Shown: piece after piece, positions 18,513 through 26,653 of the stretch
How positions within the stretch are numbered: position 1 is the stretch's first letter
Layout of the letters: each line of letters opens with the position of its first letter
DNA from: Thermoflexia bacterium
GTDB taxonomy: Bacteria > Chloroflexota > Anaerolineae > B4-G1
Assembly (NCBI GenBank): GCA_011192155.1
Contig: DUEK01000018.1
Coordinates: forward strand, 1 to 45,756
Direction: 5' to 3'
Length of the DNA stretch: 45,756 nt
Made by a program: the position numbers and the translations under genes
The notes under the pieces: generated by a model
What the model was told of the DNA's origin: nothing
Databases searched by the model: none
Seen by the model: the letters and a program-made list of their open reading frames with translations, nothing else

Positions 18513-18541
18513 TTGACCAAGTACCAATTTGAGTGTACAAT
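18513..18541 (+). promoter_or_regulatory. Sigma70-type promoter of the RAMP operon
   Basis: TTGACC (18513-18518) and TACAAT (18536-18541) are separated by exactly 17 bp. Transcription would start near 18548, giving a leader of about 46 nt with a perfect AAGGAGG at 18582-18588 five bases before the ATG. Strong promoter and ribosome binding site suggest the operon is expressed. Confidence 0.7.
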
Positions 18542-18593
18542 CTACAAAGACTTGCGATAATGTTCAGTTTGAGATAAAGATAAGGAGGTTGTC

Positions 18594-21500
18594 ATGATTT
18601 TGCAAGGTAAGCTCCACGCAGAAACACCAATCTACAGGGGCAACGCGCGCAAGACCCTCTTCACCAGAGATGGAGACGGCAAACATCGTCTGGTCTCCCT
18701 GGCGGGCGAGATTTCAGGGACGGCTCAGTCATTGATGGACGCCTTTATCGGCCAATCGCGCAACGGTAAAAACATTGGCCTGCTCGACCAACTGTGGCTG
18801 CGGCTCTACGACTTGCCAATGCCCAAAGACCTCATCGCCAGAGTGGACTGCCAATTGCAGGAAGAAAGCTACCCGCCCGATCACCTCTTTGATATGCGCA
18901 TGGGCATCAAGCTGGACGAGGACCGTTGGGCCGCGATAGCGAACGCCAATTACAAGATGGAGACCATCTTTCGCAACTCGGTCTTTGGTATCTCCCTCGC
19001 CGTAGATGATTCAGTCCTGGGGAAGGGACAGAACAGAGACCGGCTATATTACCTCCTGCGCGAACTGCAAGCGGGGCGGTTTTGGTTCGGAGCCGGCAAG
19101 AGCAAGGGGCTAGGGCGCGTCCGCCTCGAAATGGACCTGCCGTTTTCTCCCTCCAACAAAATCCCCGCCCTAAACCCCCACGCTAATCACCTTCAACTAT
19201 CTCTGACCTTTGACGCCACGAACCCCGTCCTGGTCGGTTGGAACTGGGGCAAGGTGGACCCGGCTGTGCCCTCTTTCGCCGCCATCGAGGGCCGCGTGCT
19301 GGTGGGAGCGATGCGCGATCTGCCGGACCCCATCCGCGAGCGGCTAGAGATGGGATTGGCCGGGCCGATTCTCAACCCAGAAGATTGGAAGCGCAAATTC
19401 GCCCAGTATCTTCCCAGAGTCATCGCCATCTGGCTACGGGAACGCTCCATCGGGGAAACTGACGTTTGGACTCTACCGGCTGCGGCGTTGAAGAAATTGG
19501 GCAAGGGTAAGTGGGGGCTTTCCAAAAAAATACTCCAGCGAGTCGAGCCTCTGGTCGGGCAATCTTTCCCCAGCCAAGAGGCGGCCAAGGCCGCTTGCGA
19601 GAAGGCGCTCGAAGACAAGGCCAACATGGCCGGCCGCATCGTCAAAGCCATGAAACGGGAACGTCGCAAGAGCGAAGAACTCGACACCGCTGCCTGGCGC
19701 GAGATCGCCGAGGGGTTGGGGCTGGACATCGCCCTGGAGGAGAGCCTGGCAAAGCGGGTCGGTAGCGAAGAGTCCCTGGTCAAGATACTGACCTCGGCGT
19801 GTGAAAAGATACTCCCCCAACTCTACCAGCAGGTGGATCAACAGGTCAACTTGATTCAGAGCGATGCCTGGGTAGACGCCGAGATCAAGAACCGCACGGA
19901 ACACTTGCTGATTAAAAAGATGTTGCTCCAGGGAGAGATTGACGAGCGTCAGTGGGGCAAAACTGACCAGGTCCCAGAGGGCGTCAGCCCGGCGACGTGG
20001 CGCGAATTTGTCAACGATCACCGGCGGGTGAGATACCGCCACATGAAACATCCTCGGAACTTGGGCAAGAGCATCACCAACGACGAGAACATGATCGCCT
20101 TCCTGGAAGGGCATCGCGACCGCGCCCGCCAGGAGCTATCTCAGCCGTACCACGTCGATTTCCGCGCCGGCGGGCCATCCAAGCGAGAAGTCTCCCGCAA
20201 GTACGGCAAGCCCTACGACACCGTCTTTATGCGTATGCTGTCCTGGGCGCCGTCCTCACGCGAGCAAGGCGCGTGGGAGATATATATCCCAGGCAGCACG
20301 ATCAAGGGCGCCTTCAGAAAACGAGCCTCCCAGGTGCTAAAAACTCTGTGGGGTGAATCTCGCCGGACGAACGATGTGTTGGACACTCTCTTTGGCGCTC
20401 AGGGACAGCGCGGCCTGGTCTTTTTCTCCGACGCTTACCTCACCGACCCGCACGATCCAGAACGAGCCTGGTGCTCTATGGACGGGGTAAAGATGAATCC
20501 CAAGACAGGCTGCCCGGTGGAGGAGGCCAAGCGCGACTATCTCTTTGCTTACGGCAGTCGCCTCGCTTTCCGGCTACGTATAGACCTCATGGACGTTGAT
20601 GAGCGGGACACAGAAGCGCTCTCCGTGTTCCTGCACATGCTCCAGGACTTTCAGCGGGGCGATATCACCCTGGGCGGCGAAAAGACCAGCGGGTTTGGCT
20701 GGGTCGAGGCGACCATAGCCCAACTTGTCTGGTTAACGGCGTCCCCCGCCGGGGTAGGAGAGAGATTGTTCGGGAAACAATCGTTGAGCCAGGACGGTAT
20801 ATGGCAAAAGCTGGAACTGGAAGGGCAAGCGGCCGCTGGCGCGCTGCAAGCCAATCCACTCGCCCTCGAGCAGAAACAGTCTCCGTCAACCCCGCCGCGC
20901 GCCCGAGCCGGCTTTATCTCCCATCGAGCGTTTGGCGGCTATTGCGGTATGTTGGAGGTAGAGGCAGAACCGCTGACGCCCATCCACATACGCGAGAGCG
21001 GCGAACCGTCCCATAGAACCACCCTGGAAGGCGGCCCCGTCAACGGCTGGGATTTCTTCGCTATGGCGCCTCCCGAGGCCGCGCAACGTGGGGACGACAA
21101 AGTCTACGCGCTCCCCAGCCAGAGCATCAAGGGTATGTTGCGCCATCTCTACACCATCGCCAGCGATTCTCGAGAGCACAGCGCCGACATCGCCCGCTTG
21201 AACCCGGTGGACAGTCTGTTCGGTTGGGTGGGACAGGGACCTGATCAGGCTATTATGGGGCGCTTGTCCTTCACCTTTGGTCTGTTCGACGAACCCCAGT
21301 TGGCCTGGTTCAAAGTGCCCTACCCTTACGGCGAATGGCGCTACGCCGGCGATCAGTGGAAGCAAGCGGCGGATAGCTCTGCCGCCAAGATGCTCGTCAG
21401 CAAAACCTGGCGCGTCTTTCCTCACGCTCCACTGGCCCCAATCGTCAAACAGTTGGCCGGTTTCCAACCCGATACCTTCCAGGCCCGTTACTTTAGGGCC

Positions 21501-21809
21501 ATCATGCCCGGCTCGCGCGCCCGCTTCACAATTCGTTTCTGGAACCTGGAAAAAGAGGAATTGCAAAGGTTGATGTGGTGTGTGGCGCTGGAACCGGGAC
21601 TCGGCCACAAAATGGGCAACAACCGTTACCTCGGCTTTGGCAGCCTGCGCCTGCGAGTTCTGCCGGGCAGTTACCTGATTGACTGGGCCAAGCGGTACGC
21701 CGGAGGACAAAGTTGGCAGTTGCCCATCCAGGTTGACGAGTGGATTGAGACCGGCGCGATCCAGCATCACACAGCCTTGCGCAAGGCACTGAATGTTAAG
21801 CAGCTTTGA
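18594..21809 (+). CDS. Multi-domain CRISPR RAMP (Cas7-like) fusion protein
   Basis: A 1071-residue protein with at least three RAMP modules. Module 1 (1-188): GKLHAETPIYRGN, a Csm3-like MRMGIKLD...ETIFRNSVFG segment and the glycine-rich loop GAGKSKGLGRV (166-176). Residues about 200-245 (LTFDATNPVLVGW, IEGRVLVGAMRDL) resemble the start of another module, then about 290 mostly helical residues follow. Module 2 (about 530-710): D542 in YDTVFMR, YIPGSTIKGAFRK (564-576) and GGEKTSGFGW (694-703); D542 occupies the place of the Csm3 catalytic Asp. Module 3 (about 780-1025): LPSQSIKGMLRHL (840-852) and GHKMGNNRYLGFGS (1004-1017). RAMP proteins bind crRNA in type III complexes. The order Cas7-helical-Cas7-Cas7 recalls gRAMP/Cas7-11, but this protein is shorter and I cannot show homology to it. 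The next gene overlaps by 17 bp. Confidence 0.82.
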   Translation: MILQGKLHAETPIYRGNARKTLFTRDGDGKHRLVSLAGEISGTAQSLMDAFIGQSRNGKNIGLLDQLWLRLYDLPMPKDLIARVDCQLQEESYPPDHLFDMRMGIKLDEDRWAAIANANYKMETIFRNSVFGISLAVDDSVLGKGQNRDRLYYLLRELQAGRFWFGAGKSKGLGRVRLEMDLPFSPSNKIPALNPHANHLQLSLTFDATNPVLVGWNWGKVDPAVPSFAAIEGRVLVGAMRDLPDPIRERLEMGLAGPILNPEDWKRKFAQYLPRVIAIWLRERSIGETDVWTLPAAALKKLGKGKWGLSKKILQRVEPLVGQSFPSQEAAKAACEKALEDKANMAGRIVKAMKRERRKSEELDTAAWREIAEGLGLDIALEESLAKRVGSEESLVKILTSACEKILPQLYQQVDQQVNLIQSDAWVDAEIKNRTEHLLIKKMLLQGEIDERQWGKTDQVPEGVSPATWREFVNDHRRVRYRHMKHPRNLGKSITNDENMIAFLEGHRDRARQELSQPYHVDFRAGGPSKREVSRKYGKPYDTVFMRMLSWAPSSREQGAWEIYIPGSTIKGAFRKRASQVLKTLWGESRRTNDVLDTLFGAQGQRGLVFFSDAYLTDPHDPERAWCSMDGVKMNPKTGCPVEEAKRDYLFAYGSRLAFRLRIDLMDVDERDTEALSVFLHMLQDFQRGDITLGGEKTSGFGWVEATIAQLVWLTASPAGVGERLFGKQSLSQDGIWQKLELEGQAAAGALQANPLALEQKQSPSTPPRARAGFISHRAFGGYCGMLEVEAEPLTPIHIRESGEPSHRTTLEGGPVNGWDFFAMAPPEAAQRGDDKVYALPSQSIKGMLRHLYTIASDSREHSADIARLNPVDSLFGWVGQGPDQAIMGRLSFTFGLFDEPQLAWFKVPYPYGEWRYAGDQWKQAADSSAAKMLVSKTWRVFPHAPLAPIVKQLAGFQPDTFQARYFRAIMPGSRARFTIRFWNLEKEELQRLMWCVALEPGLGHKMGNNRYLGFGSLRLRVLPGSYLIDWAKRYAGGQSWQLPIQVDEWIETGAIQHHTALRKALNVKQL

Positions 21810-22671
21810 TTGGGTGCGCCGCAGCCGGACCGGCGCCGAGTTGCTGGCTACCCTGGAATACCTCAAAACCAGGCCCGATATCTTTGCCGCCGGACAAGAT
21901 ATCGGGCCGCCTCAATCCGCCCTCGATGGCCCCTGCCAACGCTGCCGGGTCTATGCCCGCCTTCCCAAACAAAATTACTGTCAGGCGTGTCAATCTATCC
22001 TGACCAGAGCCGGGCGGTTGGGCAAACGCTCCTATTCGGCCATCGTCGTATGGGGTTTCGTCAATCGGCTGCCACGGCAACTGTGGGCGGGTGAAGGGTT
22101 TTACGAGAATCACACCTGGGGCGATTATGTTCTCGACGAACATCACTTCTTGTTGATGATGCACCGGCGCGAGCTAAAGCCCTGGCTCCAGGAACTCGCC
22201 ATTTACCACGGGTCTGATTTAACAGGCGTGCTCCAGGTGTTCCCCACGAGCGGGGTGAAATTCGAGGGCGCTATGGGAGACATCCTGTGCCGAGCGGCCC
22301 ACCAGGAGACGCGCTTTGCTATGGACCGCCTGCACCTTCGTTTCTTTTCCGCTTCTCATCAACTCTTGCATCCGCACACGCGCGACCATAAGGGTTTGCT
22401 CACGTTCGAGATCTCTGATTTCTTGAGCCTGCTGGAGGCAGCGGCGGTCTTTCGGACATTGATGCGTCCTGAGGAACAAGAATCCCTCTACGAGTTGGTG
22501 AGCCTGGAGGATCCCCGCGAGGAACAGTTTTACTGGGGCCGGTTTATGGGCGCGTTAAGTCAAGAGACCAGGGATATGTTGAGCGCGTGGCGGGTGCGTC
22601 AGTGGCCAAAGAATCGAATCAAATTGTTGTACGAACTCATCGACTATGTGGGCTTTTACCAGACCAATTAG
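21793..22671 (+). CDS. Zinc-ribbon protein of the RAMP operon, function unknown
   Basis: A 292-residue protein I do not recognise. Near the N-terminus C48-x2-C51-x11-C63-x2-C66 (CQRCRVYARLPKQNYCQAC) forms a probable zinc ribbon, followed by a basic stretch LTRAGRLGKRSY. The centre is mixed alpha/beta, and the last ~90 residues look helical (FLSLLEAAAVFRTLM to the end). No nuclease, HD or GGDD motif is visible, so it is not an evident Cas10. Its ATG lies inside the end of the RAMP gene and its 3' end overlaps the Cas6-like gene by 26 bp, so all three are probably translated together. A structural subunit or target-binding partner of the RAMP protein is the simplest guess. Confidence 0.6.
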   Translation: MLSSFDWVRRSRTGAELLATLEYLKTRPDIFAAGQDIGPPQSALDGPCQRCRVYARLPKQNYCQACQSILTRAGRLGKRSYSAIVVWGFVNRLPRQLWAGEGFYENHTWGDYVLDEHHFLLMMHRRELKPWLQELAIYHGSDLTGVLQVFPTSGVKFEGAMGDILCRAAHQETRFAMDRLHLRFFSASHQLLHPHTRDHKGLLTFEISDFLSLLEAAAVFRTLMRPEEQESLYELVSLEDPREEQFYWGRFMGALSQETRDMLSAWRVRQWPKNRIKLLYELIDYVGFYQTN

Positions 22672-23650
22672 ATTCATCCGTTATCTCTTCGTGTGGCGAG
22701 TCAACGGTTCGCTGGCCCGGATTCCTCGGTGTTTGTCCGCCGAACTCTCCTTGTTCTTGGGGAACACCATTGCCAGCCGCCTTCCGACCCGTCAAGCCAG
22801 CCCCTGGCGCAAGAGTTTGTCGCCCTGGGACCGGTACGGCGGCCTGTCACTCGTCGGGAAAAAGATCAACAAAATACCAGAGGCGTCGTGGCCGGTCGAA
22901 ACAGTCATCTTTGCCTACCCGGGCAAGCTGACCTATGGGCCGGGAGAACTGATCTTTTGGGAACTCAAGCTCATGGGCGAGAGCGCCGATCACGGGTTCT
23001 TCCTGGAAGTTATCCTGCCGGCGGTGGAGGAAGCGGGCCGCCTCTCTGACCAACGCTGGCAGCGGCTAAACAGACTCTGGGGCCAATTCGAGGTTCACGC
23101 CGTCTATGCGGCGCGAGGCCCCCGTTGGGAGCCTATCGTGAGCGATGGGCGATTGGATCTGGACTATCGCGTCACCTCTACCCAGTGGGCCGAGGGGCTG
23201 ACCTTTGGCGCAGAGTCGGAGCGCATATTTGATCGCCTGACTTGGGTGACGCCCTTCGATTTATCAGACGACGCGGGAGGCAGGCGCAGACGCCGCCGCA
23301 GAAAACGTCCCAGGAAAAAAGACGCTCCCAACCTCCAGGAGATACTAGAGGCCCTGACGGTTCGTATGAGTCAATTATTGCCGGGCAAGCATCACACGCC
23401 CGAGGATGTGTGGGATGCTCTGAGCGAGGAAGAGCAGGCCTCCCTCCGGGCCGCGATGGAACAAGCCACCCGCATCCCCGTGCACCACGCCAACCTCGAA
23501 GGCGCCCCCAAACATTGGCCTGGTCGCTGGATGGGTACACAGATTTTCCCGTCCATCCCACGTCCTATCGTTCCCTATCTCGAACTGGCATCCCTACTCC
23601 ACATCGGGAGGCAAACCCACTTTGGGTGCGGGACTTTTACGATAAGCTGA
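22646..23650 (+). CDS. Cas6-like RAMP protein
   Basis: A 334-residue protein whose C-terminus, IPYLELASLLHIGRQTHFGCG-like (precisely VPYLELASLLHIGRQTHFGC), matches the glycine-rich end of Cas6 proteins of the PF10040 type, where a hydrophobic helix leads into H-x-G-x-x-T-x-F-G. The middle (YGPGELIFWELKLMGESADH and on, then FEVHAVYAARG) also follows the Cas6 C-terminal domain. Cas6 cuts CRISPR precursor RNA; the catalytic residue varies and cannot be assigned here. A very basic run, RRRRRRRKRPRKK (about residues 212-225), is unusual and suits RNA binding. The start overlaps the preceding gene by 26 bp; a later GTG near residue 17 is possible. No CRISPR array is in the window. Confidence 0.65.
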   Translation: MWAFTRPIRFIRYLFVWRVNGSLARIPRCLSAELSLFLGNTIASRLPTRQASPWRKSLSPWDRYGGLSLVGKKINKIPEASWPVETVIFAYPGKLTYGPGELIFWELKLMGESADHGFFLEVILPAVEEAGRLSDQRWQRLNRLWGQFEVHAVYAARGPRWEPIVSDGRLDLDYRVTSTQWAEGLTFGAESERIFDRLTWVTPFDLSDDAGGRRRRRRRKRPRKKDAPNLQEILEALTVRMSQLLPGKHHTPEDVWDALSEEEQASLRAAMEQATRIPVHHANLEGAPKHWPGRWMGTQIFPSIPRPIVPYLELASLLHIGRQTHFGCGTFTIS

Positions 23651-23712
23651 TGCGAGACGTGAAACGTGATGTATGAAATGTCTGTTGGCCGGCGTGAAAT
23701 TCGGAAAGTGAA

Positions 23713-24549
23713 ATGATACCAGATTACCTCACCGATTCGTTGAACGCCTATTGGTTCGCGCCGCCCGTCGCATTGTGGCGGGCGATCGAACTGCGCGTGG
23801 CGGCAGAGGAAGAGTACGACTCCCCTATGCTGGACCTGGGCTGCGGCGATGGATTGATCGCGCGGGTGCTCTTTGGGGCGGAGGCGCAGGTGGAAGCGGG
23901 ACTCGATCCCTGGATGGAGCAACTGCGCCAGGCCGCCCGGTCGGGCGTGTACCGTCACGTGGAATTGGGCCACGGCCATGCCCTGCCCTACGCCGACGGG
24001 ACGTTCGCCACTGTCTTTAGCAACTCGGTTCTGGAGCACATCCCCAACGTGGTACCGGTCTTGTGCGAGGTCAGACGGGTGCTGAGGCCCGACGGCCGCT
24101 TTATTTTCACCGTCCCCTCCGACGCTTTCCGCTACTTTCTCGATGGCTACGTCCAACGGAATAAAAGAGGTGATATACGAGGGGCCGAGGCGTACGCCGC
24201 CGCCATAGACGCCCAACTGGAGCACCACTATTACTACAATCCTGGCGACTGGCGGAATCTGCTGGCTACCGTCAGGTTGGAGGTGACCAAGACTCGCTAC
24301 TATATCCCAGAGCAAGTCGAGCGGTTGTGGGACCGGATGAATCACACCTATGGCATCGGGCGGCGATTTTCGGCGTGGGGGTTGTTAGCCTCGCCCCGGC
24401 TGCGCTTTTTGGGCTATCAATCGCTCCTGCGCCGCGCCGTCGCGCGGAAATTCAGTCGCCGCTGGCGCCATTACTACGAAATGGATGTGCCTACCGGCAA
24501 GAGAGGCGGCGGTCTGCTCGTCGTGGCCCGGCGGAGAAAATGGCGATGA
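23713..24549 (+). CDS. Class I SAM-dependent methyltransferase
   Basis: A 278-residue methyltransferase of the UbiE/Methyltransf_11 type. Motif I is MLDLGCGDGL (about residues 38-47), GLDPW follows as the acidic motif, and ATVFSNSVLEHIPN and LRPDGRFIFTVPSD are the post-motifs. The C-terminal ~120 residues (KRGDIRGAEAYAAAID, then YYNPGDWRNLL) are a family-specific extension. The substrate cannot be told from sequence; the coupling to FemAB-like genes suggests cell-envelope or glycan work. The TGA overlaps the next start (ATGA). It begins 62 bp after the RAMP operon, with no terminator seen between. Confidence 0.8.
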   Translation: MIPDYLTDSLNAYWFAPPVALWRAIELRVAAEEEYDSPMLDLGCGDGLIARVLFGAEAQVEAGLDPWMEQLRQAARSGVYRHVELGHGHALPYADGTFATVFSNSVLEHIPNVVPVLCEVRRVLRPDGRFIFTVPSDAFRYFLDGYVQRNKRGDIRGAEAYAAAIDAQLEHHYYYNPGDWRNLLATVRLEVTKTRYYIPEQVERLWDRMNHTYGIGRRFSAWGLLASPRLRFLGYQSLLRRAVARKFSRRWRHYYEMDVPTGKRGGGLLVVARRRKWR

Positions 24550-25598
24550 TGGAACCTGTCCGCTCAATCGCTCCTGGCGATTGGGACTGCTTTGTCGACC
24601 GCTACCCCAATGCCCACGTGCTCCAGACCAGCCAGTGGGGCGCGCTCAAGACGCAGTTCGGGTGGGATGTTGAACGAGTGGGATTGACCCAAGAAGGCGA
24701 GTTGATCGCCGGTGCGCAGGTGCTCTACCGCCGCTTGCCGCTCGGCCTGGGCCGCTTGGCCTATGTCCCCAAAGGGCCGTTGGTGGATTGGACCGCCGAG
24801 GGGCAGCTTGCGGCCCTGCTATCGCTCCTTGATGGCGCCGCCCGCTCACGAGCCGCCGTCGCGCTCACGCTCGAACCTGACTTGCCCGACGAACCCGCTC
24901 ACCGCGAACGGTTGCGCGCGCTAGGTTTTCGCCCGTCTCCATTTGGCAGCGTCCAGCCCCGCCGCACGCTCATCGTGGATATCGCCTCCGATCAAGACTC
25001 GATCCTGGCGGCGATGAAGTCAAAGACGCGCTACAACACCCGCTTGGCGAGCCGCCGGGGGGTGACGGTGCGCGAGGCCGCCGAGGCCGACCTGCCCGCC
25101 TTTCACGCGCTGATGTCGGCCACCGCCGAGCGCGACAGCTTTGGCGCCCATTCCCCCGCTTACTATGAGGCGGCCTACCGGCTGTTCGCGCCTCAGGGCC
25201 GGGCGCGGCTGCTGCTGGCAGAGGTGGAAGGAGAAGCGGCTGCGGCGGCGATGGTCTTTGCGCTGCCCCCGCGCTCCTGGTACTTTTACGGGGCCTCTGG
25301 CAACGCGCACCGCGAAAAGATGCCCTCCTATTTGCTCCAGTGGGAGGCGATGCGCTGGGCCAAGTCTGAGGGCTGCGCCACCTACGACCTGTACGGCGTC
25401 CCCGACGAGGATGTGGAAAAGCTGGAGGCCGAGTTCACCGGGCGGCGAGATGGACTGTGGCCCGTCTACCGCTTCAAACGCGGCTTTGGCGGGCGTTTGA
25501 CGCGCAGCGTGGGCGCGTGGGACCGGGTCTATGCGCCGCTGCGCTACCGGCTACTGGCTACCGGCTACCGGCTACTAGCTGCCTGGCGGCAAAGATGA
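24546..25598 (+). CDS. FemAB-like peptidyltransferase (GNAT fold), copy 1
   Basis: FemX/FemA/FemB-family enzymes use aminoacyl-tRNA to add amino acids to the peptidoglycan stem peptide. Family blocks here are PNAHVLQTSQWGALK, YVPKGPLVDW, SKTRYNTRLASRRGVTV and MPSYLLQWEAMRWAKSEGC. The ORF track begins at 24327, inside the methyltransferase gene in another frame; I set the start at 24546, where ATGA overlaps the methyltransferase stop and GGAG lies nine bases upstream, giving 350 residues. Length and motifs are complete. The 3' end carries a short direct repeat (taccggcta) just before copy 2. A role in adding a branch to a peptide is inferred from family. Confidence 0.85.
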   Translation: MMEPVRSIAPGDWDCFVDRYPNAHVLQTSQWGALKTQFGWDVERVGLTQEGELIAGAQVLYRRLPLGLGRLAYVPKGPLVDWTAEGQLAALLSLLDGAARSRAAVALTLEPDLPDEPAHRERLRALGFRPSPFGSVQPRRTLIVDIASDQDSILAAMKSKTRYNTRLASRRGVTVREAAEADLPAFHALMSATAERDSFGAHSPAYYEAAYRLFAPQGRARLLLAEVEGEAAAAAMVFALPPRSWYFYGASGNAHREKMPSYLLQWEAMRWAKSEGCATYDLYGVPDEDVEKLEAEFTGRRDGLWPVYRFKRGFGGRLTRSVGAWDRVYAPLRYRLLATGYRLLAAWRQR

Positions 25599-26653
25599 AA
25601 TCACTGATCACTGATCCCGGACGGTGGAATTCGGCGCTGTCTGACCTGCCCACCGCTCACGTCCTGCAAACCTGGGAGTGGGGCGCGTTCAAGTCCCGTC
25701 ACGGATGGCAGCCAGCTCGCTACCTGTGGACGGCGTCGGATGGCGACCGGCCCTGCGCTGCCGCTTCCGTGCTGACCCGCCGGTTGGGACGCTTTCCCTC
25801 GGCGGTGATGTACGTCCCCAAAGGTCCGGCCCTCAACTATGGAAACACTATCCTCTTGGAACAAACCCTGGCTCGCCTAGAGACCACGGCCCGGCAGGAG
25901 CGGGCGCTGTTCGTCAAAATAGACCCCGACGTGTGGGCCGACACCGCCGAAGGGAAAATGGTCGTGGAGAGGCTGCGGAACCGCGGGTGGCGGCCCTCGC
26001 GCGAGCAAATCCAGTTCCGCAACACAATGCTGCTCGACCTGAAGCCTAGCCCCGACGATCTGCTGATGGCGATGAACTCTAAATGGCGCTACAACACGCG
26101 GCTGGCCGGGCGCAAGGGGGTGATGGTGCGGCGGGGCGCGTTGAACGATCTGCCGCTGCTATACGCGATGTACGCCGAGACTGCGGCCCGCGATGGCTTT
26201 ATCATCCGCCCGGAGGATTATTACGCCGATGCCTGGGGCCTGTTCATCAAAGCAGGGCTGGCGCAACCGCTGGTCGCCGAGGTGAAAGGCGAGCCGGTAG
26301 CCATGGTCATCATCTTTCAGTTCGCGGGACGGGCCTGGTACATGTACGGGGCTTCCCGCTCCGTCCACCGCGAAAAGATGCCCAATCACCTATTGCAATG
26401 GGAGGCGATGCAATGGGCGCGCGAGCAGGGCTGCGCCATCTATGATATGTGGGGCGCGCCGGACGAACTGGACGAATCGGACCCGCTGTGGGGCGTGTAC
26501 CGCTTCAAGAAGGGGTTTGGCGGCGAGTTTGTGCGCCACATCGGGGCCTGGGATTTTCCCGTCTCGCAGTTCGGCTACTGGCTTTACTCTGTGGCGATGC
26601 CGCGCGCGCTGGCAGTGATGCAGCGGCGACATTGGCAAGCGGTCAGCCGGTAG
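25595..26653 (+). CDS. FemAB-like peptidyltransferase (GNAT fold), copy 2
   Basis: A 352-residue paralogue of the preceding gene. Parallel blocks are LPTAHVLQTWEWGAFKSRHGW, YVPKGPALNY, SKWRYNTRLAGRKGVMV and MPNHLLQWEAMQWAREQGC. The ORF track starts at 25457 within copy 1; I choose ATG 25595, which overlaps the copy 1 stop (ATGA) and gives an N-terminus of matching length. The two copies are clearly diverged, so they are an old tandem duplication and may act one after the other, as FemA and FemB do in building an interpeptide bridge. It converges on the glycosyltransferase with an 11-bp overlap. Confidence 0.86.
   Translation: MKSLITDPGRWNSALSDLPTAHVLQTWEWGAFKSRHGWQPARYLWTASDGDRPCAAASVLTRRLGRFPSAVMYVPKGPALNYGNTILLEQTLARLETTARQERALFVKIDPDVWADTAEGKMVVERLRNRGWRPSREQIQFRNTMLLDLKPSPDDLLMAMNSKWRYNTRLAGRKGVMVRRGALNDLPLLYAMYAETAARDGFIIRPEDYYADAWGLFIKAGLAQPLVAEVKGEPVAMVIIFQFAGRAWYMYGASRSVHREKMPNHLLQWEAMQWAREQGCAIYDMWGAPDELDESDPLWGVYRFKKGFGGEFVRHIGAWDFPVSQFGYWLYSVAMPRALAVMQRRHWQAVSR

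Larger units (their letters stand above)
18213..18593. other. Divergent intergenic region upstream of the RAMP operon
   Basis: This 381-bp gap separates the minus-strand quinate-like gene from the plus-strand RAMP operon. It holds the inverted repeat at 18244-18306 and the RAMP promoter at 18513-18541. I see no CRISPR repeats, no RNA gene and no credible coding sequence in it. Confidence 0.7.

Noticed and set aside
18313-18593. Upstream region of the RAMP operon as a CRISPR array or leader
   Set aside because: No repeated 25-37 bp units are present; only a promoter and non-repetitive sequence.
24327-24545. N-terminal extension of FemAB copy 1
   Set aside because: It lies inside the methyltransferase gene in another frame and lacks family similarity; the ATGA start is better.
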